A stretch of DNA of 64,000 nt from 34-65-8 sp046294735 (GCA_046294735.1 JBKBKB010000003.1:337336-401335), one strand, 5' to 3'. Numbered from the stretch's first letter, positions 8,447 to 17,039 are shown. Program-made: numbers and translations. The notes: a model not told the origin generated them from the letters alone.

Positions 8447-9969
8447 CCTCCAGCAATCGCCGTACTTTCGCGATCATTTCGCACCCTGACGCCGGTAAGA
8501 CGACGCTGACCGAAAAGCTGCTGCTGCAAGGCGGCGCGATCCATCTTGCGGGCGAGGTCAAGGCGCGCGGCGCGGCGCGGCGGGCGCGCTCGGACTGGAT
8601 GAAGATCGAGCAGCAGCGCGGGATCTCGGTCACCTCCTCGGTAATGACGTTCCAGAAAGACGGGATCGTCTTCAACCTGCTCGACACGCCGGGGCACGAG
8701 GACTTCAGCGAGGACACCTATCGCACGCTGACCGCGGTGGATTCCGCAGTCATGGTGATCGACGCGGCCAAGGGCATTGAGCCGCAGACCCGCAAGCTGT
8801 TCGAGGTGTGCCGCCTGCGTTCCGTCCCGATCATCACCTTCGTCAACAAGGTCGACCGCGAAGGCCGCGATCCGTTCGAGACGCTGGACGAGGTTGCTGA
8901 CATGCTCGCGCTCGACGTCAGCCCGCAGATGTGGCCGATCGGCATGGGCGGTGAATTCGAAGGCCTGCTAGACTTTGCCACCGGCACTGTGGCGCGCCCG
9001 GAAGGCCCGAGCCGCGACTATCTCGGCACCCGCGATGCGGGCAACGATATCCCCGAACGCTTCGCCGACGAGATCGAGCTGGCGCGTGGCGGCTACCCGG
9101 AATTCGATCTCGAAGCTTTCCGCAACGGCGACCTCACCCCCGTCTATTTCGGTTCGGCGCTCAAGAATTTTGGCGTCGAGGAACTGATCGACGCGATTGC
9201 CCGCTTCGCCCCGCCGCCACGCCCGCAACCGGCCGGCGAGGTACTGATCGAGCCGAGCCATGACGAAGTGACCGGCTTCATCTTCAAGGTCCAGGCCAAC
9301 ATGGACCCCAACCACCGCGACCGGATCGCATTTATGCGGCTGGTTTCGGGCACCTTCAAGCGCGGGATGAAGCTCATTCCCTCCGGCCTCGGCAAGCCGA
9401 TTGCGGTCCATTCGCCGATCCTGTTCTTCGCGCAGGACCGCGAACTGGCCGACACGGCTGAGGCTGGCGACATCATCGGCATCCCCAACCACGGCACGCT
9501 GCGGGTGGGCGATACGCTGAGCGAGAAGAACCACCTGCGCTTTACCGGCCTGCCCAACTTCGCGCCGGAAATCCTGCGCCGGGTGGTACTGAAGGACCCG
9601 ACCAAGACCAAACAGCTGCGCAAGGCGCTCGACGACCTGAGCGAGGAGGGGGTTATCCAGGTGTTCTATCCCGAGATCGGCGCACAGTGGATCGTTGGGG
9701 TGGTCGGCCAGTTGCAGCTCGACGTGCTCGTCAGCCGGCTGGAGGCCGAATACAAGGTCGAGGCGATGCTGGAAGCCTCGCCCTTCGCCACCGCGCGCTG
9801 GCTCAAGGGCAGCGATGCGGCGCTCAAGGGGTTCACCGATCTCAACCGGCCGAACCTGGCGCGTGACCGCGACGGCGATGCGGTGTTCATGGCCAAGGCT
9901 GCGTGGGATGTGGGCTACCAGCAGGAAAAGAACCCTGACCTGGTGTTTTCGGCCACCAAGGAAAGGTAG
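8443..9969 (+). CDS. prfC: Peptide chain release factor 3
   Basis: This 508-residue translational GTPase has G1 HPDAGKTT at residues 14-21, G3 DTPGHEDF and G4 NKVDRE, followed by the domain II/III arrangement of RF3. RF3 uses GTP to release RF1/RF2 from the ribosome after termination and helps quality control. The protein is about 20 residues shorter than the E. coli form, mostly at the C-terminus, with no missing motif. RSDWMKIEQQRGISVTSSVMTF (switch region with GISVTSSV) distinguishes it from EF-G. The ATG at 8443 overlaps the SDR stop as ATGA; prfC appears to close the pheS-pheT-SDR-prfC run. Confidence 0.95.
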   Translation: MTSSNRRTFAIISHPDAGKTTLTEKLLLQGGAIHLAGEVKARGAARRARSDWMKIEQQRGISVTSSVMTFQKDGIVFNLLDTPGHEDFSEDTYRTLTAVDSAVMVIDAAKGIEPQTRKLFEVCRLRSVPIITFVNKVDREGRDPFETLDEVADMLALDVSPQMWPIGMGGEFEGLLDFATGTVARPEGPSRDYLGTRDAGNDIPERFADEIELARGGYPEFDLEAFRNGDLTPVYFGSALKNFGVEELIDAIARFAPPPRPQPAGEVLIEPSHDEVTGFIFKVQANMDPNHRDRIAFMRLVSGTFKRGMKLIPSGLGKPIAVHSPILFFAQDRELADTAEAGDIIGIPNHGTLRVGDTLSEKNHLRFTGLPNFAPEILRRVVLKDPTKTKQLRKALDDLSEEGVIQVFYPEIGAQWIVGVVGQLQLDVLVSRLEAEYKVEAMLEASPFATARWLKGSDAALKGFTDLNRPNLARDRDGDAVFMAKAAWDVGYQQEKNPDLVFSATKER

Positions 9970-10037
9970 TTGTTTCTCGCACCGCGCGAACCCCCTTCTT
10001 CTTGCCGCGCGCGCTACGCCCGCCTAGGCTTGCGCAT

Positions 10038-10622
10038 ATGGCCGAATTCTTCGACACGCTGACCGACGCGCATGTCGCTATGATCGGCAAGCAGCCGGTG
10101 TTCTTTGTCGCCACGGCCGCCGAAGGCGCGCGGATCAATCTCAGCCCCAAGGGATACGATGCGTTCCGTATATTGGCGCCTGACCGGGTCGCCTGGCTCG
10201 ACCTTGGCGGCTCGGGTAACGAGACCAACGCGCACCTGCTGGCCGACGGGCGGATTACGCTGATGTTCTGCAATTTCCAGCAGCCCGCGCTGATTCTGCG
10301 GATCTATGGCCGGGGACGCCCGGTGCTGCCGCAGGATCCGGAGTGGGAGCAGTTCGCCGTGCACTTTACCCTGATACCCGGCACCCGGCAGATCTTCGAT
10401 ATTGCGGTGGAGAGCGTCCAGACCAGCTGCGGCTGGGGCGTGCCGTTGATGGCATTCGAAAGCGAGCGGCAGACACTGAAGAAGGCGCACGCCCAGGCCA
10501 ACCCGGCGGAATGGGCGGCCAAGCACGCTTTGAGGATCGCCAGTATTGATGGCTTGCCGGCGCGACCGACGGACCGTTACTTCGCCGGTGCCAAGGCAGA
10601 TCGGGGCGCGGGGCAGAGCTGA
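10038..10622 (+). CDS. Pyridoxamine 5'-phosphate oxidase-family (FMN-binding split-barrel) protein
   Basis: The 194-residue protein has the split-barrel pattern AMIGKQPVFFVATAAEGARINLSPKGYDAFRI and LDLGGSGNETNAHLLADGRITLMF, typical of the PNPOx-like pfam01243 group. That group includes flavin oxidases, F420-type enzymes and haem-binding relatives. The family is diverse, and no pyridoxamine-phosphate-specific C-terminal signature is visible, so it is not called pdxH. The start ATG 10038 follows a short gap after prfC; the frame is open upstream but without a good ribosome-binding site. It ends one base before the probable start of the next gene. Confidence 0.8.
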   Translation: MAEFFDTLTDAHVAMIGKQPVFFVATAAEGARINLSPKGYDAFRILAPDRVAWLDLGGSGNETNAHLLADGRITLMFCNFQQPALILRIYGRGRPVLPQDPEWEQFAVHFTLIPGTRQIFDIAVESVQTSCGWGVPLMAFESERQTLKKAHAQANPAEWAAKHALRIASIDGLPARPTDRYFAGAKADRGAGQS

Positions 10623-10623
10623 C

Positions 10624-11325
10624 TTGCGGCTGAAGTTTGCCAGCTACAACATCCACAAGGCAGTGGGAACTGACCGGCGGCGCGATCCCGACCGGATCAT
10701 CACCGTGCTGCGCGAGATCGACGCTGACGTGATCGCGCTGCAGGAGGCGGACCGCCGGATCGGCGACCGGGCCAGCGTGTTGGAACGCGCCGCGCTGGAT
10801 GATACCCCGTGGAAGCCGGTCGAGGTGGCGCGCCGCCCGCGCAGTCTTGGCTGGCACGGCAATGCGATCCTGGTGCGACGGAACATCGGCGTGGTCGATG
10901 CCGAGCCGCTCGCCCTGCCGATGCTGGAGCCGCGCGGTGCGGCGCGGGCCGATCTCGATTGCGACGGTGTGCGCATTCGCGTGGTCGGGATGCACCTCGA
11001 CCTGTCCGGATTGCGCCGCAGTGACCAGATCCGGGCAGTGCTCAGCCATGTCGGCGGGTGTGAGGCAGAGTGTCCGACGGTGCTGATGGGCGACTTCAAC
11101 CAGTGGGGCGTGAATGGCGGAGCCATGCGCGCGTTCGGGCCCGACTGGCAGGTGCTCGATACCGGACGCAGCTTTCCCTCGCGCCAGCCGATCGCCCGGC
11201 TCGACCGGATTGTCGCCTCTTCCGAATGGGACTGTTTTGAGCGGCATGTCCATCATAGCGCCATGGCCGCGCAGGCGTCCGACCATCTGCCCGTCGTAGC
11301 CGAGCTCGATCTGCCCGAATCCTAA
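10624..11325 (+). CDS. Endonuclease/exonuclease/phosphatase-family protein
   Basis: The protein is about 233 residues long with the EEP fold motifs in order: SYNIHKAVG near the N-terminus, LQEADRR (metal Glu), VGMHLDLSG, MGDFNQWG (Asp/Asn pair) and the terminal ASDHLPVVAELDL His. Relatives cleave phosphodiester bonds in nucleic acids or lipids; several short alphaproteobacterial members act next to phospholipase genes. The start is uncertain: TTG at 10624 gives LRLKFASYNIHK immediately and sits one base after the previous stop, whereas the in-frame ATG at 10546 would overlap the previous gene by 77 bases and add non-conserved residues. The substrate is unknown. Confidence 0.78.
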   Translation: MRLKFASYNIHKAVGTDRRRDPDRIITVLREIDADVIALQEADRRIGDRASVLERAALDDTPWKPVEVARRPRSLGWHGNAILVRRNIGVVDAEPLALPMLEPRGAARADLDCDGVRIRVVGMHLDLSGLRRSDQIRAVLSHVGGCEAECPTVLMGDFNQWGVNGGAMRAFGPDWQVLDTGRSFPSRQPIARLDRIVASSEWDCFERHVHHSAMAAQASDHLPVVAELDLPES

Positions 11326-11410
11326 GCAATGCCTAAGTTATAGGCAGGTCTTTCGCAAGGTTTGATCTGCTGCTCCGCCCCTATCGTTTGATTTCAGGTG
11401 CTTGTGTAAC

Positions 11411-11426
11411 TGGCACGGCTTTTGCT
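11411..11426 (+). promoter_or_regulatory. Sigma-54 (RpoN) promoter of glnK-amtB
   Basis: TGGCACG at 11411-11417 and TTGCT at 11422-11426 give the GG-N10-GC spacing (GG at 11412-11413, GC at 11424-11425) of the -24/-12 promoter and match the TGGCACG-N4-TTGCW consensus exactly. It lies about 50 bp before glnK, the expected nitrogen-starvation target. A clear NtrC palindrome was not found upstream. Confidence 0.85.
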
Positions 11427-11474
11427 GCATGTGCGAAGCCGGTTCATCCTCCGGCGGCAAAGCAGGGGAGAACG

Positions 11475-11813
11475 ATGAAGTTCATCATCGCGATCATCAA
11501 GCCATTCAAGCTCGACGAGGTGCGTGAAGCCCTTGGGTCGATCGGTATTGCCGGTATGACGGTGTCGGAAGTCAAGGGCTTCGGGCGGCAGAAGGGGCAG
11601 ACCGAAATCTACCGCGGGGCCGAATATTCCACGAATATGCTGCCCAAGGTTAAACTGGAAATTGCTGCCAGCGACGACGTGGCCGAGCAGGTCGTGGAAA
11701 CGATCACCAAGACGGCCAGCACCGACAGCATCGGCGACGGTAAGATCTTCGTGTTCGACCTCGCCTCCGCCACCCGCATCCGCACCGGTGAAACCGGTGA
11801 TACCGCGCTCTGA
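11475..11813 (+). CDS. glnK: PII nitrogen regulatory protein GlnK
   Basis: This is a 112-residue PII protein of standard length. The T-loop has the uridylylation tyrosine Tyr51 (GAEYSTNMLPKVKLEI) and Tyr46. The B- and C-loop signatures are TDSIGDGKIFVFDL and RIRTGETGDTAL. PII trimers sense 2-oxoglutarate and ATP/ADP. GlnK plugs the AmtB ammonium channel when nitrogen is plentiful. The start ATG 11475 follows GGGGAG at 11464-11469. The pairing with amtB 29 bp downstream and the sigma-54 promoter upstream identify it as glnK rather than glnB. Confidence 0.95.
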   Translation: MKFIIAIIKPFKLDEVREALGSIGIAGMTVSEVKGFGRQKGQTEIYRGAEYSTNMLPKVKLEIAASDDVAEQVVETITKTASTDSIGDGKIFVFDLASATRIRTGETGDTAL

Positions 11814-11842
11814 CGCGCGCGCCTGACATGAGGGACCAATCC

Positions 11843-13192
11843 ATGATCCGTACACTTTCCAGGGCGACAGCGCAGGCGGCAGGGGCACTGGCCACCTCGC
11901 TGCTCGTTGCCGCACCCGCTTTCGCGCAGGATGCGGCCGAAGCCGCCGCCGCCGTTCCCAACCCTGGCAACAACGCCTGGATGATGACAGCCACCCTGCT
12001 CGTCCTGCTTATGATCCTGCCAGGACTTGCGCTGTTCTACGGCGGCCTGACCCGGCAGAAGAACATGCTTTCGACCATGACCCAGGTTGGCGCGACCGCC
12101 TGTCTCGCCATGCTGATCTGGGTGATGTGGGGCTACAGTCTCGCCTTTGGAGACACCACCTACGAAGGCACGCTGGGCCTGTTTATCAGCGGGGGCAGCT
12201 ATTTCCTGATGGGCACCGATGCTTCCAGCACGGCGGCCACCTTCACCGATGAAGTCATCAGCAAGTATGTCTTCATCAGCTTCCAGATGACTTTCGCCGC
12301 GATCACCGCTGCGCTCATCCTGGGTGCGACGGCGGAGCGGATGAAGTTCAGTGCTGTGATGGCATTCGTGCCGATCTGGCTGACCATCGTCTACTTCCCG
12401 ATCGCGCACATGGTCTGGGCTGGTGGCGGGCTGCTGTTCGAAGACGGCGCGCTCGACTTTGCCGGCGGTACGGTGGTCCACATCAACGCCGGTGTTTCCG
12501 GCCTGGTGCTGGCATACCTGCTCGGCAAGCGCCGCGGCTATCCCAATGAGCCGATGCCCCCGCACAGCATGACGATGACGTTGATCGGCGCTGGACTGCT
12601 GTGGGTGGGCTGGTTCGGGTTCAACGCTGGCTCGGCGCTGGAAGCCGATGGTTCGGCCGGCCTCGCGATGATCAACACTTTCGTTGCTACTGCCGCCGCT
12701 GCACTCACCTGGATGGTGATCGAACGCGCTGCCGGGCACAAAGGCTCTGCCCTGGGCTTTGCCTCGGGCATCATCGCCGGGCTCGTGGCAGTTACTCCGG
12801 CCGCCGGCAACTCCGGGCCGTTCGGGGCAATCTTGCTCGGCATCGTGTCGTCGATAGTGTGCTACTACTTCGTCGCCAAGGTGAAGGCCAAGTTCGGCTA
12901 TGACGATGCGCTCGACGCCTTCGGCATCCACGGCATCGGCGGCATCGTCGGTGCCATTGGTACCGCAGTGGTCTACCAGCCGTTCCTCGGCGGCCCCGGT
13001 GATGGCTCGACCGCAATGGGGGCACAGCTCTGGACCCAGACTTTCGGCGTCCTCGTGACGATAGGCTGGGCTGGCATCGGCACCCTGATCGCTGCCTACA
13101 TCGTCAAGCTGACCATCGGCCTGCGGGTGACCGAAGAAGCCGAAGTCGACGGGCTCGACATCTCCGAACACGGGGAGCGCGCCTACAACTGA
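11843..13192 (+). CDS. amtB: Ammonium transporter AmtB
   Basis: This 449-residue Amt/MEP/Rh-family channel begins with a cleavable signal peptide (to about VAAPAFAQD) and continues with eleven membrane helices. Pore features are visible: FYGGLTRQKN, FQMTFAAITAALI, WAGGGLLFEDGALDFAGGTVVHINAG (first pore His) and DALDAFGIHGIGGIVG (second pore His). It conducts ammonium/ammonia into the cytoplasm and is gated by GlnK. ATG 11843 is preferred because AGGGA lies about 7 bases upstream. An in-frame ATG at 11828 would add MRDQS before the signal peptide. It shares the sigma-54 promoter with glnK and ends in an intrinsic terminator. Confidence 0.96.
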   Translation: MIRTLSRATAQAAGALATSLLVAAPAFAQDAAEAAAAVPNPGNNAWMMTATLLVLLMILPGLALFYGGLTRQKNMLSTMTQVGATACLAMLIWVMWGYSLAFGDTTYEGTLGLFISGGSYFLMGTDASSTAATFTDEVISKYVFISFQMTFAAITAALILGATAERMKFSAVMAFVPIWLTIVYFPIAHMVWAGGGLLFEDGALDFAGGTVVHINAGVSGLVLAYLLGKRRGYPNEPMPPHSMTMTLIGAGLLWVGWFGFNAGSALEADGSAGLAMINTFVATAAAALTWMVIERAAGHKGSALGFASGIIAGLVAVTPAAGNSGPFGAILLGIVSSIVCYYFVAKVKAKFGYDDALDAFGIHGIGGIVGAIGTAVVYQPFLGGPGDGSTAMGAQLWTQTFGVLVTIGWAGIGTLIAAYIVKLTIGLRVTEEAEVDGLDISEHGERAYN

Positions 13193-13276
13193 TTACCCAG
13201 GTTCGGCGGAATCGGGAGTTCCTCTCCCCTTCCGGTTCCGCCGCACGATGTTCCTCCTGCGAACACAGCCTACAAA

Positions 13277-13309
13277 GGGCCGGAGCCAGCCGCTCCGGCC
13301 CCTTTTTTA
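13277..13309 (+). terminator. Intrinsic terminator of glnK-amtB
   Basis: GGGCCGGAGC at 13277-13286 pairs perfectly with GCTCCGGCCC at 13292-13301 (5-base loop), followed by six T. A second, weaker hairpin (GGCGGAA...TTCCGCC, about 13206-13243) lies between the amtB stop and this terminator. The rest of 13193-13439 holds nothing else recognisable. Confidence 0.88.
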
Positions 13310-13439
13310 TATGCGCGCCTGGCGCCGCAGGTGCATCCTCGCGGCTGTTCCTCCCGTTGGTCGGGCCGCTGCGGGCGGGCAGTCGCCCTTGCGGCTTGCT
13401 GGTCGCAAGCCGTTTCTTCACTGGAAGGGTAGGGTGGCG

Positions 13440-15020
13440 TCAGCCCTTTTTGATGAAATCAGCGCAGCGTTCGCCGATCATGATGCTGGGCGCGTTGGTG
13501 TTGCCGCTGACGATCTTGGGCATGACCGAGGCATCGGCGATCCACAGCCCGTCAAGCCCCCGCGCCTTCAGCCTGGGATCCACCACCGCCGCATCGTCAC
13601 CGCCCATGCGGCAGGTGCCGACCGGGTGGTAGACCGTGTCCGCGCGGTTGCGGATCAGCTGGTCGAGTTCATCGTCATCACCGAGGTTGATCGGATGGCG
13701 ATCACGCGGGCCGTAATCGGTCAGCGGCGGGGCATCGACGATCCGGTGCGACAGGCGCACCCCGGCGCGCAAGGTTGCCATATCGCGTTCGTCATCAAGG
13801 AAGTTGGGATCGATTCGCGGCGCATCGGTTGCCTCGGTGGAAGTGAGCCGCACCGTGCCCCGGCTTTCCGGGCGCAGCACACAGGCATGAAGCGAAAAAC
13901 CGTGGCCCTTGACCTTCTCGCGCCCGTGATCTTCCAGCACGGCGGGAACGAAGTGCCACTGCACATCAGGTGCGGGGGCATCGGGCATGACCTTCCAGAA
14001 CCCGCCCGCTTCGGCATAGGGCGTGGTCATGATCCCGGTCCGCTTGCGCCGGTGCTCGATGATCGCCTTGGCCATTCGCATGGTGCCCACCAAACTGTCA
14101 CCGATCGGGACGGTCGATTCGGTTGCCCAGCCGGAAACGTAATCGATGTGATCCTGCAGGTCCGAGCCGACGGCCCGCTTGTCCAGCACCACCTCGATCC
14201 CGTGCTCCCGCAGGTGTTCACCCGGGCCGACGCCAGACAGCATCAGCACTTGCGGGCTGTTGAACGCCCCGGCGCTGAGGATCACCCCGCCGCTGGCGTT
14301 GACCACTTCGCGCTTGCTGCCGCGGCGAATGGCAACGCCGGTGACCCGGCCCTGTTCGATCACCAGTTTCTCGACCACGGTGCCGGTGCGGATATCGAGG
14401 TTGGCGCTGCCCCGCAGCGGCTCGACATAGGCGCGGGACGCGGACCAGCGCTCGCCCTGGCGCTGGGTCACCTGGTACAGGCCGAACCCCTCCTGCCGCT
14501 CGCCGTTGAAATCGGCATTGCGGGGCAACTGGAGCTGGCTGGCACTTTCGACGAACGCCTCGCTGGTCGGGTTGGCCCATTTCTGGTTTGAGACAAACAG
14601 CGGCCCGCCCGCCCCGTGAAAATTGTCGGCACCGCGCTCGTTCGCTTCGGCCTTGCGGAACCAGGGCAGGACATCGTCATAGGCCCAGCCGGTGCAGCCC
14701 ATGGCGGCCCAATTGTCGTAATCCCACCGGTTGCCGCGGATGTAGACCATGGCGTTGATCGCCGATGACCCGCCCAGCCCTTTGCCGCGCGGCTGGTAAC
14801 CGATTCTGCCGTTGAGGCCTTTCTGCGGCACCGTTTCGTAGCGGTAATTGGTGTTCTTGAGCAGGAAGGGCATGAAGCCCGGGGTCTTAACCAGCAGGTT
14901 GTCGTTGCTGCCGCCCGCCTCCAGCAGGCAGACGCGCCGGGTGCCGTCTTCTGCCAGCCGGCCAGCCACTGCGCTGCCGGCACTGCCACCGCCGATGACG
15001 ATGTAATCGAACCTGTCCAT
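13440..15020 (-). CDS. GMC-family oxidoreductase (choline-dehydrogenase-like)
   Basis: The 526-residue FAD enzyme begins MDRFDYIVIGGGSAGSAVAGRLAED, the dinucleotide-binding fold. GMC signatures follow: RGKGLGGSSAINAMVYIRG, SAGAFNSPQVLMLSGVGP and, near the C-terminus, TVYHPVGTCRMG with the catalytic His and the NTNAPSIMIGERCADFI end. GMC enzymes oxidise alcohols such as choline, glucose, sterols or long-chain alcohols; the sequence does not decide between them, and no betaine-aldehyde dehydrogenase is adjacent. It is the last gene of a minus-strand operon with a sterol-desaturase-family enzyme 23 bp upstream, which suggests a lipid or isoprenoid alcohol. AAGGAGAGG precedes the ATG. Confidence 0.88.
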   Translation of the reverse strand: MDRFDYIVIGGGSAGSAVAGRLAEDGTRRVCLLEAGGSNDNLLVKTPGFMPFLLKNTNYRYETVPQKGLNGRIGYQPRGKGLGGSSAINAMVYIRGNRWDYDNWAAMGCTGWAYDDVLPWFRKAEANERGADNFHGAGGPLFVSNQKWANPTSEAFVESASQLQLPRNADFNGERQEGFGLYQVTQRQGERWSASRAYVEPLRGSANLDIRTGTVVEKLVIEQGRVTGVAIRRGSKREVVNASGGVILSAGAFNSPQVLMLSGVGPGEHLREHGIEVVLDKRAVGSDLQDHIDYVSGWATESTVPIGDSLVGTMRMAKAIIEHRRKRTGIMTTPYAEAGGFWKVMPDAPAPDVQWHFVPAVLEDHGREKVKGHGFSLHACVLRPESRGTVRLTSTEATDAPRIDPNFLDDERDMATLRAGVRLSHRIVDAPPLTDYGPRDRHPINLGDDDELDQLIRNRADTVYHPVGTCRMGGDDAAVVDPRLKARGLDGLWIADASVMPKIVSGNTNAPSIMIGERCADFIKKG

Positions 15021-15043
15021 GACCTCTCCTTGTGTGCAAACGG

Positions 15044-15979
15044 TTAGGTCGTCTGGCCCTCGCCCGCAATCGGGTTTTCATCTGCCACGGTTTGCGTGCC
15101 CTGCCGGCTGCGCCAACGCTCACGGATCATGTCGCTGGTGTCGCGGCTGCCGTCGTGGGTCCAGCCCGGCTCGCGCAGCAGGTAGGACAGCTTATGCCGC
15201 CAGGGCGCGCGCCAGATGTCCTGCACCATCCCGATCCACTCGTGAAACACCGCCCACAGCAGGTTGAAGCTGCCCAATTGGCGGACAATGCCGTAACGGA
15301 TGCGTTCCTCGTCCGGCCGCTCCTCCTCGAAGGTGCCGAACATGCGGTCCCAGATTATGAATACGCCTGCATAGTTGCGGTCAAGATAGCGCGGGTTGGT
15401 GGCGTGGTGGACGCGGTGGTGGCTGGGTGTGTTCATAACCGCCTCGAACCAGCGCGGCATCTTGCCGATGGCCTCGGTGTGGATCCAGAACTGATAGATC
15501 AGGTTGAACCCGGCGCAGATCGCGATCATCGCCGGGTGAAAGCCGAGCAAGACCAGCGGCAGCGCGAAGGCAAACCCAAGAGTCAGCGAGCCGGTCCAGG
15601 ACTGGCGCAGCGCGGTCGACAGGTTGTAGTGCTGGCTCGAATGGTGGTTGACGTGGCTGGCCCAGAACCAGCGGATCCGGTGCCCGGCGCGGTGGACCCA
15701 GTAGTATTTGAGATCATCGAGCACGAAGCAGGCAACCCACGCCCACCATGCCCAGCCAATCTCGAAGAGACGGAACTGCCACACCCACAGGAACAGGGCG
15801 AGAAAGGCCCCGCCGACCGCAACCCCGGCCACCGTGCTGCCGAGCCCGAAAGCGAGGCTGGTCAGCGTGTCGCGCGGTTCATAGGCCTCGGGCCTGCTCT
15901 TCCACGCCCAGACCATTTCCAGCAGCACCAGCAGGACGAAGCCGGGGACTGCATAATCAACGGGGGAGAAATCGGGCAT
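15044..15979 (-). CDS. Sterol desaturase/fatty acid hydroxylase-family membrane enzyme
   Basis: The 311-residue protein has four to five hydrophobic segments and the eight-histidine di-iron motif set of the family: HRAGH, HVNHHSSQHYN (HxxHH type) and HHRVHHATN, plus HTEAIG. Such enzymes use O2 and a di-iron centre at the membrane to hydroxylate or desaturate lipids, carotenoids or sterol-like molecules. The ATG at 15979 (MPDFSPVDYAVPGF) is chosen over an upstream start inside the previous gene. It lies 4 bp after the small membrane protein gene and before the GMC oxidoreductase, so hydroxylation followed by alcohol oxidation on one lipid is a reasonable guess only. Confidence 0.85.
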   Translation of the reverse strand: MPDFSPVDYAVPGFVLLVLLEMVWAWKSRPEAYEPRDTLTSLAFGLGSTVAGVAVGGAFLALFLWVWQFRLFEIGWAWWAWVACFVLDDLKYYWVHRAGHRIRWFWASHVNHHSSQHYNLSTALRQSWTGSLTLGFAFALPLVLLGFHPAMIAICAGFNLIYQFWIHTEAIGKMPRWFEAVMNTPSHHRVHHATNPRYLDRNYAGVFIIWDRMFGTFEEERPDEERIRYGIVRQLGSFNLLWAVFHEWIGMVQDIWRAPWRHKLSYLLREPGWTHDGSRDTSDMIRERWRSRQGTQTVADENPIAGEGQTT

Positions 15980-15983
15980 CGTC

Positions 15984-16388
15984 TCAGGTCTCCAGTCGGC
16001 GCAGGCTGGCGGCCCATTCCGGCGCGCGCTGGCCAAGGTCAAAGGTCACGCTGCCGAACCGCGTGTCCCCCGTGGCAAGGGTCAGGTAGCCGCGATCGAG
16101 CCGGACGTGGTCATAGCTGTCGAGCAGGCGGGCGGCAAAGCGCGCGCCGTGCCGCCGGATCAGCAAGACGCGTCCACGCTCGTCCCGCAGCAAGGCGCCC
16201 ATCCCGGCCCGGTCAATCGCGATCTCGGCCGGTTCGAACCCGTAGATCGCCTCTTCCGCCAGATCACGGGCATGGTCCTCGTCCCGGATGCGGGTATCCC
16301 CGCCCAGCCCAAGCCGCTTCGCCAGCCAGGCGAGCGCGAGGATCGCCAGCAGGGAGCCGCCGAACTGGAGCAGGAGCATGCCGTTCAT
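15984..16388 (-). CDS. Small membrane-anchored protein of unknown function
   Basis: This 134-residue protein has one N-terminal membrane segment (MLLLQFGGSLLAILALAWLAKRL) and a soluble remainder. The soluble part contains IYGFEPAEIAIDRAGMGALLRDERGRVLLIRRHGARF and then VTFDLGQRAPEWAASL. No enzyme family is recognised; the middle resembles a small beta-rich domain. Starts are possible at GTG 16394, ATG 16388 and ATG 16379, and none has a strong ribosome site. It lies between the DUF442 gene and the desaturase gene (4-bp gap), so it is probably a conserved accessory protein of this operon, perhaps organising the desaturase at the membrane. Confidence 0.7.
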   Translation of the reverse strand: MNGMLLLQFGGSLLAILALAWLAKRLGLGGDTRIRDEDHARDLAEEAIYGFEPAEIAIDRAGMGALLRDERGRVLLIRRHGARFAARLLDSYDHVRLDRGYLTLATGDTRFGSVTFDLGQRAPEWAASLRRLET

Positions 16389-16421
16389 GTGCACTCTACT
16401 GACACAAGTGTCAGTTGGTGA

Positions 16422-16868
16422 TCAAGCGCCTTGTCGCGCTCCGGCGGCGAGCATGTCGACTGCCGCACGCACCGGGCTGATGTCGTATCCTGCCGCCCGC
16501 GCGGCGGCGGCAATCTCGTCGGGATCGCGGCCCAGCTTCGCCTGTGCCAGCGACCACAGCAAAGTGGAGCGAGTGCCAGACCGGCAATAGCCGAGCACGG
16601 GGCCATCGGTGCTCCGCAGCGCCTCGATCATGGCATTGACCTGCGGCTCGCCAAATCCGCCACCGCTTACCGGAATGGCGCAATAGGCGATCCCGGCTGC
16701 GCGGGCTGCTGCCTCGATTTCGGCTCCGGCGGGTTGGCCGTCCTCCTCGCCATCGGGGCGATTGTTGATGATCAGGGTGATTCCTTCGCCCGCTGCAGCG
16801 GCAACATCATCGGTCGAAATCTGCGGGCTGGCCGACATCGTCTTGCTCAGGCGGCGGAACTGGCTCAT
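16422..16868 (-). CDS. DUF442 / TIGR01244-type phosphatase-fold protein
   Basis: The 148-residue protein starts MSQFRRLSKTMSASPQIS and carries the P-loop GYCRSGTRS (Cys-x-x-Gly-x-Arg) of the dual-specificity-phosphatase/BLH N-terminal family, preceded by INNRPDGEEDGQP. Family members are annotated as sulfur transferases or phosphatases, often beside sulfide-detoxifying persulfide dioxygenases; none is present here. The start ATG 16868 is preceded by AAGGAGAG. It is the first gene of the minus-strand run leading into the small membrane protein, desaturase and GMC oxidoreductase. The catalytic Cys and Arg are intact; the substrate is unknown. Confidence 0.8.
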   Translation of the reverse strand: MSQFRRLSKTMSASPQISTDDVAAAAGEGITLIINNRPDGEEDGQPAGAEIEAAARAAGIAYCAIPVSGGGFGEPQVNAMIEALRSTDGPVLGYCRSGTRSTLLWSLAQAKLGRDPDEIAAAARAAGYDISPVRAAVDMLAAGARQGA

Positions 16869-16952
16869 CGACTGCTCTCCTTGGCTGGCCGGACACCATA
16901 GCTCTGCAATGGCCCTGCACAAGACCGGGATCAAGGGCCGCGCAATGCGAAA

Positions 16953-17039
16953 ATGCCACAGATTTAGCCGCGACAGCGGCAATCTCTCAAATTGTTCGCG
17001 CCGCCGCTGAATCTGCGCTATGGCGGATGCCTGTGGCAT
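16953..17039. repeat. Inverted repeat upstream of the cold-shock gene
   Basis: ATGCCACAG at 16953-16961 is exactly complementary to CTGTGGCAT at 17031-17039. The right arm is itself part of the small palindrome ATGCC-TGT-GGCAT (17027-17039), and a GCCGC-GACA-GCGGC hairpin sits just inside the left arm. The element lies in the 277-bp divergent interval 16869-17145 between the DUF442 gene and the cold-shock gene. It may be an operator or an RNA structure in the csp leader; nothing else is recognised in that interval. Confidence 0.5.

Noticed and set aside
11326..11410. NtrC enhancer site before glnK
   Set aside because: No GCAC-N-GTGC-type palindrome could be recognised, so none is annotated.
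13248..14591. 447-codon open frame on the plus strand over the GMC oxidoreductase
   Set aside because: It is the shadow of the GMC gene; translated sequence is Arg/His/Gly-rich with no recognisable fold, and it reads through the amtB terminator.
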